Source: JAZDLR01 sp964540995
GTDB lineage: Bacteria > Patescibacteriota > Patescibacteriia > UBA1558 > 2-01-FULL-52-15
Reading direction: 5' to 3'
NCBI GenBank assembly: GCA_964540995.1
Contig: CAZIOU010000011.1
Coordinates: forward strand, 1 to 44,606
Length of the DNA: 44,606 nt
The notes under the pieces were generated by a model. The model made no database searches and was not told the origin of the DNA. It was given only the letters and a program-made list of their open reading frames with translations. This document shows positions 23,785 through 31,177 of this stretch, piece after piece; within the stretch, counting starts at the first letter, position 1, and the number at the start of each line of letters is the position of its first letter. Both the position numbers and the translations under genes were made by a program.

Positions 23785-23813
23785 ATTATAGCATGAATAC
23801 CGATTCATGTCAA
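23785..23813 (-). promoter_or_regulatory. Consensus sigma70 promoter of the pilin leader
   Basis: On the minus strand TTGACA (23813-23808), exactly 17 nt, TATAAT (23790-23785): a perfect match to both hexamers. The spacer contains ATGAAT-ACCG-ATTCAT (23793-23808), an inverted repeat that could be an operator. Predicted start is about 23778. Confidence 0.85.
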
Positions 23814-23817
23814 TAGT

Positions 23818-23862
23818 TTCGGCCAAAGGCCGATAGGGCAGGCTACATCGGCCTCTGGCCGA
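23818..23862. repeat. GGCCGA-type inverted repeats
   Basis: TCGGCC-AAA-GGCCGA (about 23819-23833) and ATCGGCC-TCT-GGCCGA (about 23847-23862) are two similar hairpins that can also pair with each other. They separate the divergent pilin and sortase-locus promoters. Confidence 0.6.
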
Positions 23863-23921
23863 ACTTTTGTCCTCTTCTATTTTGCGCTACTATAGACTTG
23901 AGTGCCCCAAAAATTATTAAC

Positions 23922-23950
23922 TTGACAAAAATAACTATCTTTAGTAAGGT
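23922..23950 (+). promoter_or_regulatory. Promoter of the sortase locus
   Basis: Perfect TTGACA (23922-23927), 17-nt spacer and TAAGGT (23945-23950, 3/6). Predicted start is about 11 nt before the ATG at 23968; there is no Shine-Dalgarno. Confidence 0.5.
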
Positions 23951-23967
23951 AATCGGTCACAAAACAC

Positions 23968-24540
23968 ATGCCAAATTTGAACAAAAACACAGTATTGTTA
24001 GGAATTATCATCAGTCTCTTGTTTATTGGTGCTAGTGGTCAACCAGCTCGAGCTGAAGGCAATCCCTTGCACATTACCAAAACTGCTGTCAGCAGCTTCG
24101 CCAATCCTGATACTTCTATTGATTATACGATCGTCGTTACCAACCAAAGTACGGAAAGTCTAACTAATCTGGTGGTTGCTGAAGCCTGGCCAGTAGAATT
24201 TACCCTCAATGGTCAGACTGGTGGCTTCGTTACTTGGACTATAGATACCTTGACCCCCGGAGCCTCTAGTACTAATGTCGTCAAAGTTCTGATCCCCAAA
24301 TCTACTCCGACTGGATCCTATGTCTCCCGTACTACAGTTATTAGTCAGACACCGCCTGTTCAGGAGGTGCGCCAAGATACTTTGGAGATACGACCGGTGA
24401 CGGTGCTTAGTTCCCAGCTACCGCAGACCGGAGGTAGTCCAATGGGTATCGTGACGTTATTACTGATCCTCAACTGTTCATTAATCGCAGCTTATAATTT
24501 AAATCGTTATTTTTCCTCTCATGCAACGAATCATCAATAA
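23968..24540 (+). CDS. LPQTG-anchored surface protein with DUF11-like domain
   Basis: A 190-aa protein with a signal peptide (hydrophobic about 9-23, cleavage near ARAEG). Residues about 32-145 form one DUF11/CARDB-type beta-sandwich (LHITKTAVSSFANPDTSIDYTIVV; a repeat often found in large surface proteins). The sorting signal is canonical: LPQTG at 151-155, a hydrophobic helix (about 160-176) and a short tail with Arg. It is thus a predicted substrate of the sortase encoded immediately downstream, whose ATG overlaps this gene by 20 nt. It may be a basal or minor subunit of a surface structure, by inference. Confidence 0.85.
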   Translation: MPNLNKNTVLLGIIISLLFIGASGQPARAEGNPLHITKTAVSSFANPDTSIDYTIVVTNQSTESLTNLVVAEAWPVEFTLNGQTGGFVTWTIDTLTPGASSTNVVKVLIPKSTPTGSYVSRTTVISQTPPVQEVRQDTLEIRPVTVLSSQLPQTGGSPMGIVTLLLILNCSLIAAYNLNRYFSSHATNHQ

Positions 24541-25150
24541 AACTTTGTATATCATTTCTATTGTGTCAACAGCGCTTTTGCTGTTGGTTTTTATTTTGAG
24601 TTATCAGAACGCTCTGGCAGAAGATAATTATCAGATTCAGACGATGATTGACCAGCAGTCTCTACCAACTGAGGTAGCTGAGGTGGTCCGCCCCGCCGCA
24701 GCCGGTGAACTACTAGCTGCTACTGTTAAACCAGCTAAATCAGCTCCTGTTCCAGTTAACCGACTGGTGGTACCTACGATGAAAGTCAATAGTGCTGTCC
24801 TTGAAGGTAAGACCACCAAAACGCTCAATCAAGGTTTGTGGCATATCCCCGGTACTTCTACACCGGACAAAGGTGGAAATATGGTGGTAGCTGCTCATCG
24901 TTGGATGCTGTTGCCGAGTAGTGGGAAATCTTTCTACGATATTGAGAAGGTCAAAGCCGGTGATGAGATTTCATTAACGTGGAATGGTAAAGAGTACAAA
25001 TACAAAGTCGGCAGTACCGAATACGTCAAGCCGACTGCCGTTAGCATTTTACAGAATACCCCTGATACCCAATTAACCTTATTTAGTTGCGCACCACTTT
25101 TTTCCACTAAGTACCGCTATGTGGTGCACGCTCAATTATTGGAAACTTAA
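24521..25150 (+). CDS. Sortase
   Basis: A 209-aa membrane-anchored transpeptidase. An N-terminal helix (about 8-27) anchors it. A linker (about 30-80) precedes the sortase beta-barrel. The catalytic triad is visible: His126 in VVAAHRW, Cys190 in LTLFSCAPL, and Arg199 in KYRYVVHAQL. The motif around Cys (TLFSC) is close to the usual TLxTC, and the proximal proline is retained after Cys-Ala. The enzyme cleaves LPxTG-type signals and joins the Thr carboxyl to an amino acceptor. It probably acts on the 190-aa LPQTG and 1069-aa LPDTS proteins next to it. I cannot firmly assign a class; A/D/E-like features are possible. Confidence 0.9.
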   Translation: MQRIINKTLYIISIVSTALLLLVFILSYQNALAEDNYQIQTMIDQQSLPTEVAEVVRPAAAGELLAATVKPAKSAPVPVNRLVVPTMKVNSAVLEGKTTKTLNQGLWHIPGTSTPDKGGNMVVAAHRWMLLPSSGKSFYDIEKVKAGDEISLTWNGKEYKYKVGSTEYVKPTAVSILQNTPDTQLTLFSCAPLFSTKYRYVVHAQLLET

Positions 25151-25200
25151 TTTATTTATTTTTAGTTAGTTTGTCGCGAGGAGGGTCGTGACCATTACAT

Positions 25201-28200
25201 ATGACATTAAACAGTATGAACCAATCCAAAGTAGTCAAGGTAATTGTGGTTGTTCTGACCCTATTTACCTTGTTAGCTCCGGCCATCGACCCGTCTCAGG
25301 GTTTGATCGCGCGCGCCGAGCAGACAGATATCGTTGAGAATGTTCAACCGACATCTGACAGTAATCCAGTCGTAACCCCGACCACAGAAGCTCCTGCTCC
25401 CGTAGTTGTGGAGCCGACACCAGTCATTGATGTTGTGCTGCCAGTCAAGGCTACGGAAGCCTCAGTAGCTACTCCGTTGCCTGCTCAATGCGGTGACGGC
25501 GTGAAAAACCTATCATCCGAGCAGTGCGACGGTACTGATTTCGGCGGTTTGAGCTGCGGATCATTGGGTTTCACGGGCGGATCTCTCCACTGTAATAACT
25601 TCTGTCAGATCGCTTCGGTCCAATGCACCGGTTCACAATATTCTTGTCAGCAACCAGCCGGATCCGGTTGGTGGGGCGAATACTTTGATTATAAGAGCTA
25701 CGACCCAGCTGGTCAGATGCAGGTGCGTGATTATCGTTCTATTGCTAGTCCATCAGACGTCACCTGGTATCAAGACAAATACAAGGTAATGATGCGGATT
25801 GATCCTAATCTCAATTTCCAGCCCGAGCGTGTCTGGTTCCCCGTAGATAATCTGGGCCTCCACGAATATGGTAATTTTTATGGCAATCACAACTATCATT
25901 TCGGTGCTCATTGGCGTGCTACGGTGACAGCTCCGGCAGCTGGAAATTACAACTACTATCTCGGTTCTGACGATGATGTCTGGGTATTGGTCAACGGTGT
26001 CGTGGTAGTCAATAACAGTAGTGTCCATGAAACTCGTATCAAGACAGGCGCTATCCATCTGGATGCCGGTCTCAATGATGTACAGGTCTACTATGCCGAA
26101 CGCCACACGCCGGAAGCTACCATGCAATTTCGTTTTTTAGATAATTTGTCGATAACCCCGCTACCCGAAGGTTGTGATCCAGTCGTGTCAGCTGGTTCTG
26201 TCAATGGTTTGGTGTGGAATGACATCAACGGCGACGGAACTCATCAAGCCAGCGAGACTGGTCTTGGTTCTTTCGCTGTCCAATTATATTCTGGTGATAC
26301 CCTAACTGCTACTACTACCTCAGCTGCTAATGGTGGTTATCAATTCGCTTCTGTTCAACCGGGTAGCTATCGCGTCTGTGAATACGTACCAGCTGGTTGG
26401 CGTCAGACCCATCCCGATATGGCAGTCGATAACGGCTGTTACAACGTTACGGTTTATTCTGCTACTAGTGCTGGCCCCCTTGATTTCGGTGTTCAGCAGT
26501 TACCGCTCTGCGGCAATAATGAAGTTGATGCCGGTGAAGTCTGCGACCAAGGATCGCTTAATGGCCAACCGCTGCATTGTAATGCTACCTGTTCTGGTTA
26601 CACCGCGCCTATTTGTGGTAATGGCTTGATCGAAAGTGGTAATTACGGTCACGAACAGTGTGATGACGCCAATACCACCGGTGGTGATGGCTGCTCGGCT
26701 ACTTGTCAGATCGAACCACAAACCTGTCACTCACCTTTGGACTTCGTTAGTCGGCAGGGTCAGTCTGGAGCTGATGGCGAATTGAGTTTGTCCGATGCTA
26801 CGGAATTTACTAAGTTCTATGAAGCGGCTTACGGTGCTACCAGCACACAGGCCACGTTCAACACCAAAGCTGACGTCCTCAATGACGGCGTCATTAATGC
26901 TGGCGATTTGCTCTGTGCTCAACGTTACTACGGTAATGCCGGCCCAGTGTCATGTCAGCTCGATTGTAATAATCTGTGTCAGAATCCTTTAGATTACAAT
27001 CACGATTACTTTATCAATTTAACTGACGGTGTTCGCTTCACTGATTACTATCTCAATAAGAAAACTACTACCACCCCTGATGGTAGCGCCACGGCTACTC
27101 GTTACTTAGCTGATATCAATACCAACGGTCGTGTCGATTATGGTGACTATGTCTGTGCTTATGATCAGGTAGCTCGATCTAGCTATCAATGTCCGATGCA
27201 ATGCGCTCCGGTTTGTGGCGATGCCACGATCCAGCCACGCTTAGGCGAGACTTGTGACGATGGCAATAATATTAACGGTGACGGTTGTAGCTCATTGTGT
27301 CGTGTTGAAAGTAATGAATGTGAGGCGCCGGTATTGCTCGATTACAATGCTGACTATAAATTAACTCTCGATGATGCAGTTGTCTTTACCCAGTACTATA
27401 GCAGTGACAACGTTTTGGCCGATGCCAATAAGAGCGGCTTCGTCGACTATGGTGATAAGCTCTGCGCTGATCAATACTACGGCGGCAACTTGCTCTATAC
27501 CTGTACCTTAGCCTGTTCCGAATACACTCCAGTCTGTGGCGATACGCACAAAGACGCTAATGAACAGTGCGACGATGGTAACAAGGTTAACGGTGATGGT
27601 TGCTCTGCTAGCTGTCAGATCGAGCACAATGGTGGTCCGAGTTGTGGTAATGCCATTGTCGAAACTGGTGAACAATGTGACGAAGGTCAATTAAATGGCC
27701 AACCATTACATTGTAATGCTAGTTGTTCTGGTATCACCAATTCTGTTTGTGGTAACACCGTCAAAGAATCAGGCGAACAATGCGATGACGGTAACACTAC
27801 TAACGGTGACGGTTGTTCCTCTAGCTGTCAGCAAGAAACCACACCTCCGGGTGGTGGAGGCGGGGGCGGCGGAGGAGGTTATAGCGCCAGTGTTCGTCTC
27901 TATATCGATAAGAAAGTTACTCCTGCTATTGTCGAGCCGGGTGGACAAGTAACCTATACCGTAACTATTACCAACATTGGCAATATGATCGGTTCAAATA
28001 TAAATCTCACTGATACCATGCCTGCCGGATTTACCTTTGCTGATGGCGGTACCAGTACCAAGTCATGGCATTGGGATACCTTGACCAACGGACAAGCAGT
28101 TACAGTTAGTTATTTGGTCAATGTTAATACTAAAGCAGACACTGGAATCTACATTAACCAAGCCACTGCTAGCGCTACCAATACGCAATCAGTTTCTATC

Positions 28201-28410
28201 TCTGCTCCAGTAGAAGTACGTAAGCCAGTGGTTGCCGGTGTAGAAACCGTCAAACCCAAGCCTCCAGTACCGGACAAAGTTAAAGTTCTTGGTTTCGAGA
28301 AGCTGCCTGATACTTCCGGTAATTTCCAGTCAATTATGATGTTTTTGGGACTTGTCTCGTTGTTATCCACAGCTTTGCTGGTGGCACGTACAGCGCAAAA
28401 ACGTTCTTAA
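25201..28410 (+). CDS. 1069-aa LPDTS surface protein with fibro-slime/PA14-like, SdrD-B, dockerin-like, Cys-rich and DUF11 domains
   Basis: After a signal peptide (about 10-40) the order is: Cys-rich segment (97-150); fibro-slime/PA14-like sandwich (about 155-325; WRATVTAPAAGNYNYYLGSDDDVWV); SdrD B-like domain (about 335-425; VNGLVWNDINGDGTHQASE); Myxococcus-type Cys-rich repeats CGNxxxExGEQCDDGNxxxGDGCSxxCQ (several copies, about 430-510, 670-710, 775-885); at least three dockerin-like EF-hand segments (about 515-590, 600-665, 712-770; DVLNDGVINAGDLLCAQRYYG); a ten-Gly linker (about 888-897); and a DUF11 domain (900-1010). The C-terminus is a sorting signal: LPDTS (1035-1039), hydrophobic helix, RTAQKRS. 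LPxTS rather than LPxTG is unusual. AGGAGGG at 25179-25185 is too far (15 nt) from the ATG at 25201 to be a normal Shine-Dalgarno; it suits an out-of-frame GTG at 25188. Confidence 0.85.
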   Translation: MTLNSMNQSKVVKVIVVVLTLFTLLAPAIDPSQGLIARAEQTDIVENVQPTSDSNPVVTPTTEAPAPVVVEPTPVIDVVLPVKATEASVATPLPAQCGDGVKNLSSEQCDGTDFGGLSCGSLGFTGGSLHCNNFCQIASVQCTGSQYSCQQPAGSGWWGEYFDYKSYDPAGQMQVRDYRSIASPSDVTWYQDKYKVMMRIDPNLNFQPERVWFPVDNLGLHEYGNFYGNHNYHFGAHWRATVTAPAAGNYNYYLGSDDDVWVLVNGVVVVNNSSVHETRIKTGAIHLDAGLNDVQVYYAERHTPEATMQFRFLDNLSITPLPEGCDPVVSAGSVNGLVWNDINGDGTHQASETGLGSFAVQLYSGDTLTATTTSAANGGYQFASVQPGSYRVCEYVPAGWRQTHPDMAVDNGCYNVTVYSATSAGPLDFGVQQLPLCGNNEVDAGEVCDQGSLNGQPLHCNATCSGYTAPICGNGLIESGNYGHEQCDDANTTGGDGCSATCQIEPQTCHSPLDFVSRQGQSGADGELSLSDATEFTKFYEAAYGATSTQATFNTKADVLNDGVINAGDLLCAQRYYGNAGPVSCQLDCNNLCQNPLDYNHDYFINLTDGVRFTDYYLNKKTTTTPDGSATATRYLADINTNGRVDYGDYVCAYDQVARSSYQCPMQCAPVCGDATIQPRLGETCDDGNNINGDGCSSLCRVESNECEAPVLLDYNADYKLTLDDAVVFTQYYSSDNVLADANKSGFVDYGDKLCADQYYGGNLLYTCTLACSEYTPVCGDTHKDANEQCDDGNKVNGDGCSASCQIEHNGGPSCGNAIVETGEQCDEGQLNGQPLHCNASCSGITNSVCGNTVKESGEQCDDGNTTNGDGCSSSCQQETTPPGGGGGGGGGGYSASVRLYIDKKVTPAIVEPGGQVTYTVTITNIGNMIGSNINLTDTMPAGFTFADGGTSTKSWHWDTLTNGQAVTVSYLVNVNTKADTGIYINQATASATNTQSVSISAPVEVRKPVVAGVETVKPKPPVPDKVKVLGFEKLPDTSGNFQSIMMFLGLVSLLSTALLVARTAQKRS

Positions 28411-28458
28411 TGATACAATAATACAAACCAAGATTTTAATTAGGTTATTATTATAACT

Positions 28459-29874
28459 ATGAAGAAGACTAACTATCCACAGAAGACCGCTCCGGCTACT
28501 TGGTTGAAGCGCATCTCTGTTATCATCGTTGTCTGCAGTCTATTCATCAATATGTCGCTGGTTACCCGTGCTATCAATGAAACACCGATAGTGGAAGGAA
28601 TCACGACAAGCGATGAACAGACCATCATTGATGACGTTATCGAACCACAGCCTGTGGGCGATATGTCAGTAGAGCCACCATTGCCCTTGGGTATTCCCGA
28701 AGTACAATGCATCTCACCGCTCGATTTCAACGACGGTGCGTCCGGTGGTCCTGATGGTCAGGTAGGGCAGGGTGATGCGGTTTCTTTTACCAACTATTAT
28801 CTTAGCTCGTACGCTAAGCATAGTGGCGATGCAGGATTTGATCCTCGTGCTGATGTCAACGATGACGGTGTAGTTAATGGCGCTGACTTTGTCTGTGCCT
28901 CCTACTATTACGCCAATAATGACAATAGCTGTCCTATTGACTGTCAGAGACATCAGAATGACTGCCGTAATCCCTTGGATTATAACACTGATTATCTGAT
29001 CACTTTAGATGACGGCGTCAATTTCACCACCTATTATGAAACCAATAATATTGCTGCTGATTTGAACGGCAATGGTAATGTAGATTATGGTGATTTACTC
29101 TGTTCTTATGACCAGTTGGCTCTCAATACCTATCAATGTCCAGTTCACTGCGCTCCTGTCTGTGGCGACGGTATCGTCCAGAACTATCGTGGCGAGCGGT
29201 GCGACAGTGGTAAGAAGGATGGCAACGAGGTTTGTAACGCCTACTGTCATCAGAAGGGACATTGTAATGTCCAGATCGCCGATTATAATGACGACACGTT
29301 TGTTACCTTATCTGATGCAGTAACTTTCACTAGTTTTTACGCAGCTGATCCGGCTGATATGCTAGCTGATATTGATGAAAATGGTTTTGTTGATAATGAT
29401 GACTATGTTTGTATGCTGAACTTCGTCAATGACCCAGGACTTCAACCAGGTGACGACGTTCGACCAGTACCTCGTATCACTCCAGAACCAATCAAACTGC
29501 CGGTAGAACCTTCCAATGGTGGCGGATCGTCTTCTGGCTCTAGCTATACTGCACCAGAGAAGCCCAAAGTATTGGGTATCGAATTACCAGTAATCAATTT
29601 CGTCGGACCGTTGATCCAACATCTGACTGCCGAAACTCCAGCAACTACCAAGCCAGTAACCAAAGCAAAAACTACTTCAACCAAAAAGATTTCATTGTCT
29701 GTTCCGGCCAAATCCGAAGTAATTGTTGTGACTAACACTGCTGATCAGGTTAATCCGCCGGTATTGGTGGCTGGTGAATTGCCAGTAACCCCTGAACCAG
29801 CTTCTGTTGTCATGCCGACGACTCCAGCCAAACCATGGTGGCTTGTGCCTTTCAGCTTCTTCTTAGCCTGGTAA
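28459..29874 (+). CDS. Dockerin-like / Cys-rich surface protein with truncated sorting signal
   Basis: A 471-aa paralogue of part of the upstream protein. A signal peptide (about 15-38) precedes three dockerin-like calcium segments (about 85-155, 165-225, 270-325; e.g. DVNDDGVVNGADFVC and DLNGNGNVDYGDLLC), each containing DxDxDG-type loops and Cys. One degenerate Cys-rich motif (CGDGIVQNYRGERCDSG) lies between. A Thr/Lys/Val-rich linker (about 385-430) follows. The end is GELPVTPEP then WWLVPFSFFLAW and a double stop. LPVTP resembles an LPxTG site, but the hydrophobic helix is short and no basic tail remains. A TATTAT (28446-28451) ends 7 nt before the ATG. The role is probably extracellular binding or scaffolding; no cohesin is seen in the window. 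Confidence 0.78.
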   Translation: MKKTNYPQKTAPATWLKRISVIIVVCSLFINMSLVTRAINETPIVEGITTSDEQTIIDDVIEPQPVGDMSVEPPLPLGIPEVQCISPLDFNDGASGGPDGQVGQGDAVSFTNYYLSSYAKHSGDAGFDPRADVNDDGVVNGADFVCASYYYANNDNSCPIDCQRHQNDCRNPLDYNTDYLITLDDGVNFTTYYETNNIAADLNGNGNVDYGDLLCSYDQLALNTYQCPVHCAPVCGDGIVQNYRGERCDSGKKDGNEVCNAYCHQKGHCNVQIADYNDDTFVTLSDAVTFTSFYAADPADMLADIDENGFVDNDDYVCMLNFVNDPGLQPGDDVRPVPRITPEPIKLPVEPSNGGGSSSGSSYTAPEKPKVLGIELPVINFVGPLIQHLTAETPATTKPVTKAKTTSTKKISLSVPAKSEVIVVTNTADQVNPPVLVAGELPVTPEPASVVMPTTPAKPWWLVPFSFFLAW

Positions 29875-29892
29875 TAACCTATCGCAATGAAA

Positions 29893-29933
29893 AGAAGGGG
29901 AGCGTTGACAAAATGCTCCTTTTCTGATATATT
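29893..29933 (+). promoter_or_regulatory. Hairpin overlapping the CAP-gene promoter
   Basis: TTGACA (29905-29910), a 17-nt spacer and TATATT (29928-29933) form a good promoter for the ATG at 29950. An 11-bp hairpin (29893-29903 with 29915-29925) overlaps the -35, so the same DNA can act as terminator for the previous gene and promoter for the next. The T run lies inside the stem, so terminator strength is uncertain. Confidence 0.65.
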
Positions 29934-29949
29934 AGGATTATAGCCTTTT

Positions 29950-31050
29950 ATGCACAATAAGCCTCATATTTCTGTCTGGAGTATCCTCAAGGGTGAGATA
30001 CAGTCAGCCCAACAGGTTTGGCGTGATTATCTTATCCCTCATGCTGGTAATGGACACAAGCCTCATATCTGGCGACGTCATCATGTCCACCTCTTAGCCG
30101 GTCTTTTACTTGCTTCCAAGGTTGCTTTGGTGGTTATCTTATTTTCTTTCGTACCTCACGGAGCTGAATTATCACCTCAAGTGGAGCAAGCTATGGTAGA
30201 TCAGACCAATCAGTATCGTCAGCAACTACAAGAAGCTACCTTACAGCGCAACGCCTATCTTGATAGTGTTGCTTTGGCCCGCGCCAATGATATGGTGACG
30301 AAGAATTATTTCAGTCATTACGCGCCCGATGGTCGTAAACCGTGGGAGTGGGTAGATACCAAACAATATAATTACAGTCGCTTTGGTGAGAATTTGGCCA
30401 TGGACTTCGTCACAGCCGAGGCGGTCTTCAAAGCTTTCGTTGCCAGCCCCACCCATGAGAAGAATCTTCATAATCCCAATTATCAAGATATTGGTGTGGC
30501 TATGGTCAGTGGTATGATCGATAACAAAGATACTAATATTATGGTAGTGCTCTACGGAACTAAGCAAACACCAGTTATCCCTGCGTTGGCCGAGAATAAG
30601 CCAGTTACAGCTCCGGTCACGAAACCAGTCACTACTAAACCGGTTACCAAACCAGTAGCTAAACCAGCTCCCAAACCAGTTGTAACACCTGATAAGACGA
30701 ATAATCCGCCAATCTTAGTAGCTGTGAATCCAGCTCCAATTCAGCCAACTGAAGTTAAGGGTATCGAAGCACAAGTCGAGGAGCCAGTGGTAACTCCGAT
30801 CGTTATCAAACACGACGGCAGTTGGATTGAGAAATTAATTACCTATTCTCACGATATTTATTTCCTCATCTTGATCGCTTTCTTGGTCATGGCGCTGATG
30901 AATATCTTTATCGCTATTCGTGTCCAGCATGGTTCGATCGTCATCGCTAGTTTCCTCATGATTGCTTTGGCTGGGTATCTGTGGTTAGTCAATTGGCATT
31001 CAGCCGAGAGCCTGACCAACGGTATTAGTCTGCTCGGTCTGTCATTGTAG
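29950..31050 (+). CDS. CAP (SCP/PR1/YkwD-like) domain membrane protein
   Basis: A 366-aa protein. An internal signal-anchor (about 50-70, LLAGLLLASKVALVVILF) follows a basic, His-rich cytosolic segment. The CAP domain spans about 80-215: 'LDSVALARANDMVTKNYFSHYAPDGRKPWEW', 'FGENLAMDF' and 'SPTHEKNLHNPNYQDIGVAM' are the conserved CAP blocks with the His/Glu pair. A Pro/Lys/Val-rich repeat linker (KPVTKPVAKPAPKP, about 218-255) leads to two C-terminal transmembrane helices (about 298-318 and 325-345). CAP proteins are widespread extracellular proteins of varied function, seldom with proven enzymatic activity. It closes the sortase locus. Confidence 0.88.
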   Translation: MHNKPHISVWSILKGEIQSAQQVWRDYLIPHAGNGHKPHIWRRHHVHLLAGLLLASKVALVVILFSFVPHGAELSPQVEQAMVDQTNQYRQQLQEATLQRNAYLDSVALARANDMVTKNYFSHYAPDGRKPWEWVDTKQYNYSRFGENLAMDFVTAEAVFKAFVASPTHEKNLHNPNYQDIGVAMVSGMIDNKDTNIMVVLYGTKQTPVIPALAENKPVTAPVTKPVTTKPVTKPVAKPAPKPVVTPDKTNNPPILVAVNPAPIQPTEVKGIEAQVEEPVVTPIVIKHDGSWIEKLITYSHDIYFLILIAFLVMALMNIFIAIRVQHGSIVIASFLMIALAGYLWLVNWHSAESLTNGISLLGLSL

Positions 31051-31061
31051 ATTAGAAATTT

Positions 31062-31088
31062 AAAAAACAGCCCTCGTGGCTGTTTTTT
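31062..31088 (+). terminator. Intrinsic terminator of the CAP gene
   Basis: AAAAAACAGCC (31062-31072) pairs with GGCTGTTTTTT (31078-31088) around CTCGT. Confidence 0.92.
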
Positions 31089-31162
31089 GTATTTAAATAT
31101 TGAAAATTATATATTGTTTGGCTATTGACTATTGAAAATTGCTCTTATTGGCAGCCAATTGG

Positions 31163-31171
31163 TGCTATACT
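31163..31171 (+). promoter_or_regulatory. Extended -10 promoter, leaderless
   Basis: TGCTATACT ends 6 nt before the ATG at 31178. This supports 31178, rather than an upstream in-frame start, as the translation start. Confidence 0.6.
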
Positions 31172-31177
31172 ATAGTC

